Positions 25,657 through 34,351 of a DNA stretch of 64,000 nt are shown here, piece after piece. Every line of letters begins with the position of its first letter. Position 1 is the first letter of the stretch. A program made the translations under genes and the position numbers. Origin of the DNA: Nostoc sp. KVJ3 (GTDB lineage: Bacteria > Cyanobacteriota > Cyanobacteriia > Cyanobacteriales > Nostocaceae). Under the pieces are notes generated by a model, which saw only the letters and a program-made list of their open reading frames with translations, was not told the DNA's origin and ran no database searches. The DNA is taken from the NCBI RefSeq assembly GCF_026127265.1, contig NZ_WWFG01000001.1, positions 1,961,501-2,025,500 on the forward strand. The letters run 5' to 3'.

Positions 25657-27174
25657 ATGTCCACCCCCCCCACACCCACCACCACACAGATAGACACCGT
25701 ACGCGCCCACATCAAAAAAACCTGGAAAACCTTAACGCGATCGCACCAAGACTTATTAAAATCTGCAAAGGATAGCAAACTAGACCACGAAACAGAAACT
25801 CCCTGGATCGTCTACATTTCCCCCTCAGAAGATTGTCCTAACATTCAGACCGTATTAGAGCGATCGCTATCTGCAAAAGATATGCAAAGAATTGAAATTC
25901 GCACTTTACCCTCCCAAGTCGAAGCGATTCAAGAGCATGGACTTTTATACCTACCAGGGCCTTATGTCGTACCAGGTGGTCGCTTTAACGAAATGTATGG
26001 CTGGGATAGCTACTTTATATTGCTGGGACTTTTGCACGATGAAGAATGGGAACTAGCGCAAAGCCAAGTTGACCAATTATTATACCAAGTCCAGCATTAC
26101 GGCACCATCCTCAATTCCAACCGGACTTATATGCTGTCGCGATCGCAGCCCCCGGTTCTCAGTATGATGGTTTTGGCGTTATTCCAGCATACCCATGATG
26201 AAGAATGGTTAAAGTCAACCGTTCCGCTTTTAGAGCAATTTTACTATTACTGGGTAGTACCGCCCCATCTCAATGCTGCAACAGGCTTATCGAGATTTTA
26301 TGCCTTTGGGGAAGGCCCTGCGCCAGAAGTTTTGTTTTCCGAACGAGATGAGGAGGGAAAAAGTCACTACGATCGCGTCAAGGAATATTACCAAACATTT
26401 GAAGTTAAAGATTACGACATTAATCTTTACTACGATCGTGAAAATGACGAACTGACCAGTTTATTTTACAAGGGCGATCGCACCATGCGCGAGTCCGGTT
26501 TTGATATCACCAACCGATTTGGCCCTTTCAGTGTTGATATCCTCTACTACGCTCCTGTATGCCTCAACAGTTTGCTGTATCAGATGGAACAAGACTTAGC
26601 GCAAATTAACGGTATTTTGGGGAACGAGGAACAGAAACAGCAATGGAGCGATCGGGCAGATATCCGCCGCGATCGGATCGATCAGTATCTCTGGGATGAA
26701 GAACAGGGACTCTATTTCGACTATCATTTCCAGAGTGGAGAATGCCGCCGCTACATATTTGCTACAACGTTTTATCCTCTGTGGCTGGGAATTGCTTCTC
26801 AAGCCCAAGCCCAGCGCGTCGTCGAAAATCTCTCGTTGTTTGAAGCACCGGGAGGAATTTTGACCAGTAATAGTGTCACTGGAAACCAGTGGGATGCCCC
26901 CTTTGGTTGGGCACCACTGACGTTAATTGCCGTCCTTGGACTTTACCGCTATGGCTATCATGCAGAAGGCGATCGCATTGCCAATAAATTCCTCGCAATG
27001 GTAATTAAAGAATTCGGTCGTCATAAGACTCTAGTAGAGAAATACGATGTTGAACGTTGTTCTGCCAATGTTTCTGATGACATCTCCTTTGGATACAGTT
27101 CTAACGAAGTTGGCTTCGGCTGGACAAATGGCGTTATTCTAGAACTCCTAGCAGCCCGTGGGAGAAAAGTTTAA
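25657..27174 (+). CDS. treH: Trehalase TreH (GH37-type)
   Basis: 505 residues. It hydrolyses trehalose to glucose. Both trehalase signatures are present: PGGRFNEMYGWDSYF (from residue 106) and QWDAPFGWAP (from residue 411), plus GFGWTNGVILELL near the end. No signal peptide, so cytoplasmic. It lies 67 bp after the restored treY stop in the same direction. Producing and degrading enzymes in one cluster fit rapid turnover on rehydration. Confidence 0.95.
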   Translation: MSTPPTPTTTQIDTVRAHIKKTWKTLTRSHQDLLKSAKDSKLDHETETPWIVYISPSEDCPNIQTVLERSLSAKDMQRIEIRTLPSQVEAIQEHGLLYLPGPYVVPGGRFNEMYGWDSYFILLGLLHDEEWELAQSQVDQLLYQVQHYGTILNSNRTYMLSRSQPPVLSMMVLALFQHTHDEEWLKSTVPLLEQFYYYWVVPPHLNAATGLSRFYAFGEGPAPEVLFSERDEEGKSHYDRVKEYYQTFEVKDYDINLYYDRENDELTSLFYKGDRTMRESGFDITNRFGPFSVDILYYAPVCLNSLLYQMEQDLAQINGILGNEEQKQQWSDRADIRRDRIDQYLWDEEQGLYFDYHFQSGECRRYIFATTFYPLWLGIASQAQAQRVVENLSLFEAPGGILTSNSVTGNQWDAPFGWAPLTLIAVLGLYRYGYHAEGDRIANKFLAMVIKEFGRHKTLVEKYDVERCSANVSDDISFGYSSNEVGFGWTNGVILELLAARGRKV

Positions 27175-27641
27175 AGTAAGAATTCAGTACAGGCTAAACG
27201 CCCCGCTACCGCTAACAGATGTCATACTTCAGAAGTAGAAGGAATCTAGTAGTCTGTCAAGCTAGTAATGAAAAGTTTGTAGTAAGCACTTTAGTGCTTA
27301 GAAAATAAGGACTGAAGTCCTGACTACGAACTTTCTTACCTATCAATTTAAACTTGACAGACTACTATAGGACTCATATTTGATTTTTGAAAAAACTCAG
27401 TACAACTCAAAGAGGCTTCTTGCCTACTCCCCACTCCCAGCCTACGCAAATAATTTCAGAAATCAAATCGGATTGCTATAGCATCATTGGCATATTTATT
27501 CATCCAATGTTCTCCTGAATTCTGACTTCTTACTTTTGAGGAATAATCACAATTATTCAATCAGCCCCTTGTCCCATTGCAAATGCCAATACACAGAGTC
27601 TTTAATCAAGCGGTAGTGTTGCCAATACCAGTATTAATTTC
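27175..27641. other. Spacer after treH
   Basis: Holds the family E element (27248-27367). The remainder is AT-rich without supported features. Confidence 0.5.
27248..27367. mobile_element. Miniature inverted-repeat element, family E (TAGTAGTCTGTCAAG ends)
   Basis: 120 bp with perfect 15-bp inverted ends, TAGTAGTCTGTCAAG (27248-27262) and CTTGACAGACTACTA (27353-27367). Inside are two small palindromes, AAGCACTTTAGTGCTT and AGGACTGAAGTCCT. Terminal TA at both ends fits TA-target insertion (IS630/mariner type), which is inferred. Confidence 0.85.
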
Positions 27642-27950
27642 ATGGAAGCTTTACCCGATAATTGGGCAGATATTCAACCTGATACTGTATATCTTTCAAT
27701 CAGTGGTCTGCTAGTTTCATTTGCCAGTGAATAAATAAAACTGGGATTAAAATTTGATCGAAAAGGGAAACATTTAAAAGCCATTGAGAAAGGGCAAGTA
27801 CCTTCTCGCGGTAATGTTGGGTTGGTGACTTACCAAGAATCAAGCTACGATTTGAAATCTAAAGTCTTAGGTAAAGGTGGCGACCGCCGATTTCATGCAA
27901 AATTTGTTGATGGTGTCTTATATTTCCCTGGTTTGGTAACAGAATATTAA
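27642..27950 (+). pseudogene. Small unknown gene broken by one in-frame ochre stop
   Basis: ATG 27642 opens a frame of 103 codons to TAA 27948-27950, interrupted only by TAA at 27732-27734 (codon 31). The two halves (MEALPDNWADIQPDTVYLSI...FASE, then IKLGLKFDRKGKHLKAIEKG...VDGVLYFPGLVTEY) read as one coherent small protein. A single substitution such as TAC or TAT to TAA would explain it. I do not recognise the family. Confidence 0.6.
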
Positions 27951-27973
27951 ACCCACATAATTATGACAAAAGT

Positions 27974-27991
27974 GGCGTATTGCAATACGCC
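27974..27991. repeat. Perfect palindrome GGCGTATTGCAATACGCC
   Basis: 9-bp arms, followed on the plus strand by GCTATTTTTAAAT. It could terminate transcripts coming from the broken gene upstream. Confidence 0.5.
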
Positions 27992-28023
27992 GCTATTTTT
28001 AAATCAAGGGATTTAAATAAATC

Positions 28024-28060
28024 CCAAAAAAATCCCCACCCAAGCAAATTCCTGGGTGGG
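28024..28060 (-). terminator. Rho-independent terminator of dnaK
   Basis: Minus-strand hairpin CCCACCCA/TGGGTGGG (28053-28060 with 28035-28042) followed by GATTTTTTT. It lies 46 bp past the dnaK stop. Confidence 0.85.
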
Positions 28061-28106
28061 TAATATGAGGTGAGACAAAATAATCTTCCTAAAAGAAGTA
28101 GGAGAA

Positions 28107-30011
28107 TTATTTGCTCTCTGTAAAATCAGCGTCAATTACATCATCACCGCTACCAGAACTAGATGTAGAACCGCTATCTTGAGGTTCAGCACCAGGTGCA
28201 GCACCACCACCAGCTTGTTGATAGATGTTGCTACCAACAGCAAATAACGCTTGTTGCAATTCTGGGGTCAGCTTCTTGATTTGCTCATCGTCTTCTTTAG
28301 CAACTGCTTCCCGCAGTTCTTTCACCAGACCTTCAACTTTGGTCTTGTCAGCAGATGGAACTTTATCGCCCAATTCTTGTAACTGCTTTTCAGCTTGGTA
28401 TGCTAGAGAGTCAGCTTGATTCTTACGTTCAATCTTCTCACGACGTTCTTTGTCAGATGAAGCGTTTTGTTCAGCTTCTCTTACCATCCGGTCAACGTCA
28501 TTTTTTTCCAGAGTGGAAGCGCCGGTTATGCTGATGGACTGTTCTTTACCAGTACCTTTATCCTTAGCGGTAACGTTCAGGATTCCATTAGCGTCAATAT
28601 CGAACACCACTTCAATTTGAGGAACGCCGCGTGGTGCAGGAGGAATACCATCAAGGCGGAAGGTTCCCAAACTCTTATTATCGTTAGAGAATTCGCGTTC
28701 ACCTTGGAGGACGTGAATTTCTACGTTGGTTTGTCCATCCACAGCAGTGGAGAAGACTTCCGATTTTTTGGTGGGAATTGTGGTGTTGCGGGGAATAATT
28801 TTGGTCATCACGCCGCCCAATGTTTCCACACCCAAAGATAGCGGTGTGACATCTAACAGCAAGATGCCAGTTACATCACCAGCCAGTACCCCAGCTTGAA
28901 TGGCTGCACCAACTGCCACAACTTCATCAGGGTTGACGCTTTGGTTGGGGTCTTTACCCAATACCTGCTTCACAATCTGTTGAACTGCGGGAATACGGGT
29001 AGAACCACCAACTAACACTACTTCATCAATATCGGTTTTGCTTAACTTGGCATCCCGCAGGGCGTTTTCTACGGGAATACGACAACGGTCGATTAAATCA
29101 GAGCAAAGTTCTTCAAAGGTGGCGCGAGTCAGGGTTGTATCTAGATGCTTGGGCCCATCCTGGGTAGCAGTGATAAATGGCAGGTTGATTTCTGCTTGGC
29201 TGACGCTAGAAAGTTCAATTTTGGCTTTTTCTGCGGCTTCCGTCAGACGTTGTAAAGCTTGTTTGTCTTTTCGTAGTTCAATACCTTCGGCTTTCTTAAA
29301 CTTTTCAGCTAAGAAATCAACTATTTTTTTATCGAAGTCGTCACCACCAAGGTGGGTATCCCCAGATGTAGCTAGTACCTCAAAAACTCCATCTCCTACT
29401 TCCAACACCGATACGTCGAAGGTACCACCACCAAGGTCAAATACGAGAATGGTTTCGTTACTCTTCTTATCAAACCCATAAGCCAGAGAAGCGGCGGTAG
29501 GTTCGTTGATAATCCGCAGAACTTCAATCCCGGCAATTTTTCCAGCGTCTTTTGTCGCTTGGCGTTGAGAGTCGTTGAAGTATGCGGGAACAGTGATTAC
29601 AGCTTGGGTTACGGTTTCGCCCAGGTATTTGCTAGCGTCCTCAACTAGTTTGCGAAGAACTTTTGCAGAAATTTCTTCAGGAGCAAACGGTTTACCAGCT
29701 ACAGGACAATCTAATTTGACATTGCCGTTGCTGCTGAGGACTTTATAAGAAACTTCCGTAGCTTCGTTACTTACTTCGTCGTAACGGCGACCGATAAAGC
29801 GTTTGACTGAGTAAAACGTATTTTCGGGGTTCATCACCGCTTGGCGTTTGGCGATTTGGCCAACCAAGTTATCGCCATTTTTCGCAAATGCAACTACTGA
29901 TGGCGTTGTCCGAAAACCTTCAGCATTAGCAATTACTGTGGGTTTACCACCTTCCATCACTGCCACGCAGGAGTTCGTTGTTCCTAAGTCAATTCCAACT
30001 ACTTTTGCCAT
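28107..30011 (-). CDS. dnaK: Chaperone DnaK (Hsp70)
   Basis: 634 residues. The ATPase domain (1-385) has phosphate loops MAKVVGIDLGTTNSCVAV and VFDLGGGTFDVSVLE plus VLVGGSTRIPAVQQ. The linker GDVTGILLLDVTPLSLGVET is followed by the substrate-binding domain and lid, ending in a Gly/Ser-rich tail and DDVIDADFTESK. The near-canonical bacterial sequence fits the housekeeping DnaK2 type of cyanobacteria rather than the divergent DnaK1 or DnaK3. No CIRCE repeat is seen in the 400-bp upstream region. Monocistronic, with its own terminator; no grpE or dnaJ nearby. Confidence 0.97.
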   Translation of the reverse strand: MAKVVGIDLGTTNSCVAVMEGGKPTVIANAEGFRTTPSVVAFAKNGDNLVGQIAKRQAVMNPENTFYSVKRFIGRRYDEVSNEATEVSYKVLSSNGNVKLDCPVAGKPFAPEEISAKVLRKLVEDASKYLGETVTQAVITVPAYFNDSQRQATKDAGKIAGIEVLRIINEPTAASLAYGFDKKSNETILVFDLGGGTFDVSVLEVGDGVFEVLATSGDTHLGGDDFDKKIVDFLAEKFKKAEGIELRKDKQALQRLTEAAEKAKIELSSVSQAEINLPFITATQDGPKHLDTTLTRATFEELCSDLIDRCRIPVENALRDAKLSKTDIDEVVLVGGSTRIPAVQQIVKQVLGKDPNQSVNPDEVVAVGAAIQAGVLAGDVTGILLLDVTPLSLGVETLGGVMTKIIPRNTTIPTKKSEVFSTAVDGQTNVEIHVLQGEREFSNDNKSLGTFRLDGIPPAPRGVPQIEVVFDIDANGILNVTAKDKGTGKEQSISITGASTLEKNDVDRMVREAEQNASSDKERREKIERKNQADSLAYQAEKQLQELGDKVPSADKTKVEGLVKELREAVAKEDDEQIKKLTPELQQALFAVGSNIYQQAGGGAAPGAEPQDSGSTSSSGSGDDVIDADFTESK

Positions 30012-30428
30012 TTTAGGTGCTGGCTCCGTATAACTACAAATGAATGAATGAGAATATAAAGGACTAAATTTTGAACCAATAGGGTCAATAAATCAGCCAA
30101 TTCAGCACGAATACCTTTGATTTGGCTTTCCTGGGGTTAAAAACTCCAGATTATGCTGATATATATACTGAAGCTTAGTGGTAGCCAATCCATGAAGGGT
30201 GGTTTCCCGAACCTTGCTTGGGACGGTTAAACTAACTAAATTGTGTTTTTAGTTGGTTCATAGATTAATTTGCCTTCACTCTGTCTAATGTATGAGAATT
30301 AATACTTTCAGTAATTAGGGTGAACCGTAACGTCAGAGTGGTGTTTGCCGTCTTTAGAGGTAATAAACTACAGAAGCTTGGGAATTGGGCATTGGGAATT
30401 AGATCAAATATTACTCAGCACTCAGCAC
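30012..30428. other. dnaK upstream region, no gene
   Basis: 417 bp, AT-rich, with the inverted pair AACTAACTAAATTG/GTTTTTAGTTGGTT near 30230-30257. I looked for CIRCE (TTAGCACTC-N9-GAGTGCTAA) and did not find it. Confidence 0.5.
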
Positions 30429-31250
30429 TCACTTCAGCCTAGAGAAAAGAGTTTCCCAATCAATTACAGGCGGTCTTTGTCCTTGGTTGACTATTTCAAA
30501 AATTTTATTGGAACTACTTGGGTAAGAAAGGCATTCGACGCAAGCGTTTGCTACATCAATCCGGCTTGTATCACCCGAAAGTGCATCTCCTGTATCTAGT
30601 ACCACACCGTATTTACCCCCTGTTTTTGCTTTCAACAGCGTGTTGAGGTCGTATGAGGTATAAGGGCCGTCAATCAAACGTCCTGGGCGAATGATAGTGT
30701 AGGGTAATCCTGAATTAATAATTGATTCTTCGCCTTTTTGTTTGGCATCTAATACGCCAAAAGCATTGAGAATACTAAAAGGGAACTGGTCTTTACGCAG
30801 AATTCCGCAGGAAGAGACGAAAACGAAGCGCTTCAAATTCCGAGGTGCTGATACTGCTAGGTTGCTGACACCTTCGGCATCAACCTTTGCTGGACTATTC
30901 TTTGCTTTGATTTCGCTAGATTTGGGGTTAAGGAAAGTGATTCCCCATTCAAGCAAGTTCGGGGTTTGGTCAAACTCCCATCGCGCAGAGGGAAAGGCAG
31001 TGGTTCCAGTACAGCAGATAATGTGGGTGACATTTGGCATTGCATCTGGGAGTGTCGATAGTTGCCGGATATCACCAACAGCAATTTCTACTCTTTGGTT
31101 AAACATCTCTTCAGCTTTTGCGGCATTGCGTGTTAGGACACTAACTTTCAAACCCTTTTCCAATAATTTGCCTACCACCAGTTGCCCTACTCCACCAGTA
31201 GCACCAGCAACCAGTACCAAATTTTCAACTGAAGTTTCAAAAGAAGTCAT
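30429..31250 (-). CDS. NAD(P)-binding atypical SDR (NmrA-like) protein
   Basis: 273 residues from ATG 31250, preceded by AAAGG. The frame extends to 31307, but that part has no ribosome site. The Rossmann motif GATGGVGQ lies near the N-terminus and is followed by LVVGKLLEKGLKVSVLTRN. The mid-region HIICCTGTTAFP, the VSSCGIL segment and YTIIRPGRLIDGPYTSYD match atypical short-chain dehydrogenases (SDR a5 type), including chloroplast-related NAD(P)H-binding proteins. The substrate is unknown. Monocistronic. Confidence 0.88.
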   Translation of the reverse strand: MTSFETSVENLVLVAGATGGVGQLVVGKLLEKGLKVSVLTRNAAKAEEMFNQRVEIAVGDIRQLSTLPDAMPNVTHIICCTGTTAFPSARWEFDQTPNLLEWGITFLNPKSSEIKAKNSPAKVDAEGVSNLAVSAPRNLKRFVFVSSCGILRKDQFPFSILNAFGVLDAKQKGEESIINSGLPYTIIRPGRLIDGPYTSYDLNTLLKAKTGGKYGVVLDTGDALSGDTSRIDVANACVECLSYPSSSNKIFEIVNQGQRPPVIDWETLFSRLK

Positions 31251-31717
31251 AAAGTGCCTTTGAGTATTGTTTGTCTCTATTGCTAATCTACTCAAAAAAT
31301 GCGACATACTTGGAATGAGTGGTTAGACACGAGTTAGTTTTGGGCTAGCTAAGTATAGTTTTATTTGTAAAAACAGTATTGAATTAAAAGCGTTGCTGAA
31401 TAGAGGTATGAACTTGAATGTAGAGACGTAAAATTTTCCGTATCTCTACAAGACGCTACCGCGTTAAGCGAAGCTATGCCGAAGGCTTTACGCTTCATTC
31501 TGTCCAACTACTTATCCCGCTCCCCTATTCACTTTGTAGGTAGACTACTTGCCCGACTTTTAAGTGTTTGCTCCAGTTCATACATAGGGGAAATTGCGCC
31601 CAAATTGTTCGGTTCTACCACTTTCACCAGTCCAGAAATAGCTATAACCTCTTAGGTAGTAGTGAAATGTCTAACCTAGACACTGTTACTCGCTCTTGAA
31701 TTAAGGGGTGAAAACCT
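31251..31717. other. Spacer with dispersed repeats
   Basis: Contains the 60-bp repeat at 31390-31452 followed by CTACAAGACGCTACCGCGTT-type repeat sequence, then the promoter region of the kinase gene. No gene is seen. Confidence 0.55.
31390..31452. repeat. Dispersed 60-bp repeat, copy 2
   Basis: GCGTTGCTGAATAGAGGTAT through ATCTCTACAAG. Matches 551-612. Confidence 0.7.
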
Positions 31718-33211
31718 GTGTACGAATGGATATTGCCAAGCTTGAGCGAAATCTTGGCCCAAAATCAATCAAGTGTGGCTGAATGTTCACCGGATAAAGC
31801 AGAACGGCAGTGGCGTGTCAGCCTGGCGGCTACAGAACAATTGCTATTAAATACCTTAGCGATTGTTTCACCTGACACAACCCAAGGATTAGTCTTAGCT
31901 GCACCAGCACCCTTATTTAGTCAGCCAAGACTGACTCAAAGCTTAGAAACAGTAACTTTTACGGCAAAACCATTTAACCCTTTGGCGCTGATGCCATTTC
32001 AGATGCGAGATGCGATATCTGAGTTGGGCCATGCGAACGCATCTATAACTGAAGAAATTGCTCCCCATGAATCGGTACTTCCTTTATTACCTGCCGATCC
32101 TCTGGGGTCAGAGCAATTTTGCTTGGTTTTTACTGATAAATTTAGATTAGTGCTGGTTTTGGCGACACACAAAAACGGTAAAAAGACCTTTTCATTTTCT
32201 TTTGAGCCAGAAGTAGTACAGCAAGCTTGGCGATCGCTAGGAGCAAGGGTAATGCTTGCTAATCCCGAATTTTTCGCCCGCCTGGATGCATCAGTACAAC
32301 AGTATTCCCCGGTAGCACCAGATTACCGCATCATGATGCAGTTTAGCCAGTTGTTGCTTCAGAAATTAACAGAACCAGAAGACAATAAGGAGTGGGGAAT
32401 AGGCACTGGGGACAAGGAGAATAACCCATGCCCCATACCCCATACCCAATCCCCAATCCCCAATCCCCAATCCCAAAATCCTGATGTAGAATTGCTCCAA
32501 GCCTTTGCTCATGAAGTCCGCACGCCTTTAACAACTATTCGCACTATGACTCGTCTGCTGTTGAAGCGGCGAGACTTAGATACGAATGCGATCAATCGCT
32601 TAAAAATTATCGATCACGAGTGTACTGAGCAAATTGACCGGATGGAGTTGCTGTTTAAGGCAGCAGAACTGGAAACTACTTCCTCTGCAAAACCCTCAAA
32701 AACTCAACTCACACCGATGTCTTTAGATCAAGTGTTGCAGCAGAGTATTCCCCGTTGGGAACAAGCAGCACATCGGCGGGACTTAACTTTAAATGTTGTT
32801 TTACCCCAGCAACTACCAACAGTGGTAAGTAATCCTATGATGCTGGATCAGGTACTCACTGGTTTGATAGAGAATTTCACTCGCAGTTTACCCCCTGGTA
32901 GCCATATTCAAGTACAAGTTATTCCGGCTGGAGATCAACTTAAGTTACAATTATCCCCTCAATTCGGGTGTAAAGATTCGAGCAAAACCGCCACACCTGC
33001 AACACCACCAATTCGCAAAGCTCTAGGTCAATTGCTGATGTTCCAACCGGAAACGGGTACGATTAGTTTGAATATCGCCGCAACTAAGCATTTGTTTCAG
33101 GCGATCGGTGGTAAATTGATTGTGCGTCAGCGTCCACACTATGGGGAAGTTTTGACGATTTTCTTGCCTTTAGAAGTTAGCAATAAACCTAAATCAGGAG
33201 CTAAAACTTAG
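31718..33211 (+). CDS. Histidine-kinase-like protein with a degenerate ATP-binding domain
   Basis: 497 residues from GTG 31718. Residues 1-215 form a sensor-like region (possibly GAF-like: FCLVFTDKFRLVLVLA). A Pro-rich linker (about 225-255) follows, then HisKA with phospho-acceptor His265 (FAHEVRTPLTTIRTMTRLLLKRR). The N-box-like LDQVLTGLIENFTRS is present, but the canonical D-x-G-x-G is missing; the region reads LSPQFGCKDSSKTATPATPP. It may bind ATP poorly or act as a phosphotransfer scaffold. No response regulator is adjacent. The linker is encoded by an STRR heptamer array. Confidence 0.8.
   Translation: MYEWILPSLSEILAQNQSSVAECSPDKAERQWRVSLAATEQLLLNTLAIVSPDTTQGLVLAAPAPLFSQPRLTQSLETVTFTAKPFNPLALMPFQMRDAISELGHANASITEEIAPHESVLPLLPADPLGSEQFCLVFTDKFRLVLVLATHKNGKKTFSFSFEPEVVQQAWRSLGARVMLANPEFFARLDASVQQYSPVAPDYRIMMQFSQLLLQKLTEPEDNKEWGIGTGDKENNPCPIPHTQSPIPNPQSQNPDVELLQAFAHEVRTPLTTIRTMTRLLLKRRDLDTNAINRLKIIDHECTEQIDRMELLFKAAELETTSSAKPSKTQLTPMSLDQVLQQSIPRWEQAAHRRDLTLNVVLPQQLPTVVSNPMMLDQVLTGLIENFTRSLPPGSHIQVQVIPAGDQLKLQLSPQFGCKDSSKTATPATPPIRKALGQLLMFQPETGTISLNIAATKHLFQAIGGKLIVRQRPHYGEVLTIFLPLEVSNKPKSGAKT
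32428..32475. repeat. Heptamer tandem repeat inside a coding region (CCCCAAT/CCCCATA units)
   Basis: About six 7-bp units (ATACCCC, ATACCCA, ATCCCCA x3, ATCCCAA) within the kinase gene. They encode the Pro/Gln/Asn-rich linker IPHTQSPIPNPQSQNP. The preceding GGGGACAAGGAGAATA matches intergenic 9023-9038. Confidence 0.8.
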
Positions 33212-33258
33212 GAGTGAAGATTGATCAACTATTTTTTAAAATTATAAATTCACTCTAA

Positions 33259-33432
33259 GAGAATGTTTGAAAAGTCGTGATTGATGTATCAAATATTTTT
33301 TACCCCTCCCTAACCCTCCCCGATATATTGAGGAGGGAACCGGATTTTTCTTGTTTCCCCCCTTGTAAAGGGGGGACTAAGGGGGGTAACAACGCAATTA
33401 AAATCAGAGTCAAACACTTTTCAAACATCCTC
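33259..33432. mobile_element. Family A miniature element (copy 3), TAA duplication
   Basis: GAGAATGTTTGAAAAGTCG to ACTTTTCAAACATCCTC, flanked by TAA (33256-33258 and 33433-33435). The core differs from copy 1 (CCCCTCCCTAACCCTCCCC ... AAGGGGGGACTAAGGGGGG) but has the same C-rich/G-rich palindrome style. Confidence 0.8.
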
Positions 33433-33510
33433 TAAATTAACCTGATTTAAAGAAACTTCTCCCTACCTTGTCTGTGCCTCTCCGACTCGGAGAGGCGCAG
33501 GTTTGGGTTA

Positions 33511-33634
33511 GAGTGTTCCAAAAAATAAATGATCCAAAACCCGTCGTTGCGAGCGAAGCGAAGCAATCCCAAGAGCTGCGATTGCTTCGCTTCGCTCGCA
33601 ATGACAATTGGGCATTTTTTTACTTGGAGTACTC
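33511..33634. mobile_element. Family B miniature element (copy 1), TTA duplication
   Basis: GAGTGTTCCAAAAAATAAA to TTTTTTACTTGGAGTACTC, flanked by TTA (33508-33510 and 33635-33637). The core is the palindrome GCGAGCGAAGCGAAGCAAT / ATTGCTTCGCTTCGCTCGC. Other copies: 54939-55078 and 58314-58458. Confidence 0.85.
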
Positions 33635-34351
33635 TTAGTAAAACCAGGGAGAGGTATTTTGATTCAACTAATTTATGCGGGGACAATATCAATACCGTTC
33701 AGTTAAGCCCAAAATCCTTGGTATAGACGCGAAATTGTACTTCTCTACTAGACGCGATCGCGAATGTCCCGCTATATGCTTTCGCATCTCTACAAGCCTA
33801 AAATCAGTACCAAAAATCCTTAACCCAAGCATATTGGGCTAAACCCTATGCGGCAACTATAGAAGACTTGTTTGTACACCATACCCGACTCAAAAAGAGG
33901 TCAGATATGAAGTTGTACATAGCCTTAATAAATGAAAGTAATGGAAGAATCTAAACCGAACATCTGATTATTTGGCATCCAAATGATATCTTTCCTTTAA
34001 CAGGTGGGTATTATAAGTTTACTCTGTTAACAACATCTTCATAAATTTGCCTTTAGCTAAAATACATTTCCGCAATTCTACTGTGAAGTTATGCTCTTCT
34101 TCTTTATCGGGCTTGAATTAAATAATTTGCCAAAAATCAGTATTTACCGGATAAGATGAACAATTCATAAATGATATAACTTTAATAAATTATCTTTTGT
34201 TATAGCTACCTTACTTGGCAGTTAATAAAACAAGATGTATTAACTACATAAATACAACCTCCTGTTATGCCTAAAAATTACTTTATAGGCATATTTTCAG
34301 ATTTTAGAAAAACAAAAACTCTGCCACAAATCACTTGACAGGAAAGCCGCT

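Larger units (their letters stand above)
33212..34351. other. 1.1-kb spacer between the kinase gene and hpsA
   Basis: Holds a family A element (33259-33432), a family B element (33511-33634), the repeat ...CTACTAGACGCGATCGCGAA near 33744-33764 and about 550 bp of AT-rich DNA before hpsA. The hpsA leader has a hairpin ATGCCTA/TAGGCAT (34267-34292). No gene is seen. The long leader fits a developmentally regulated hormogonium promoter, but I could not find a SigJ-type box. Confidence 0.55.

Noticed and set aside
29038..29481. 147-codon plus-strand frame opposite dnaK
   Set aside because: Antisense shadow of a strongly conserved dnaK region; Ser/Arg-rich composition, no ribosome site.
30012..30428. 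CIRCE/HrcA control of dnaK
   Set aside because: No TTAGCACTC-N9-GAGTGCTAA found. CAGCACTCAGCACTC at 30418-30432 is a direct repeat, not the inverted CIRCE.
30742..31263. 173-codon plus-strand frame
   Set aside because: Lies entirely antisense to the SDR gene, whose Rossmann motifs are clear.
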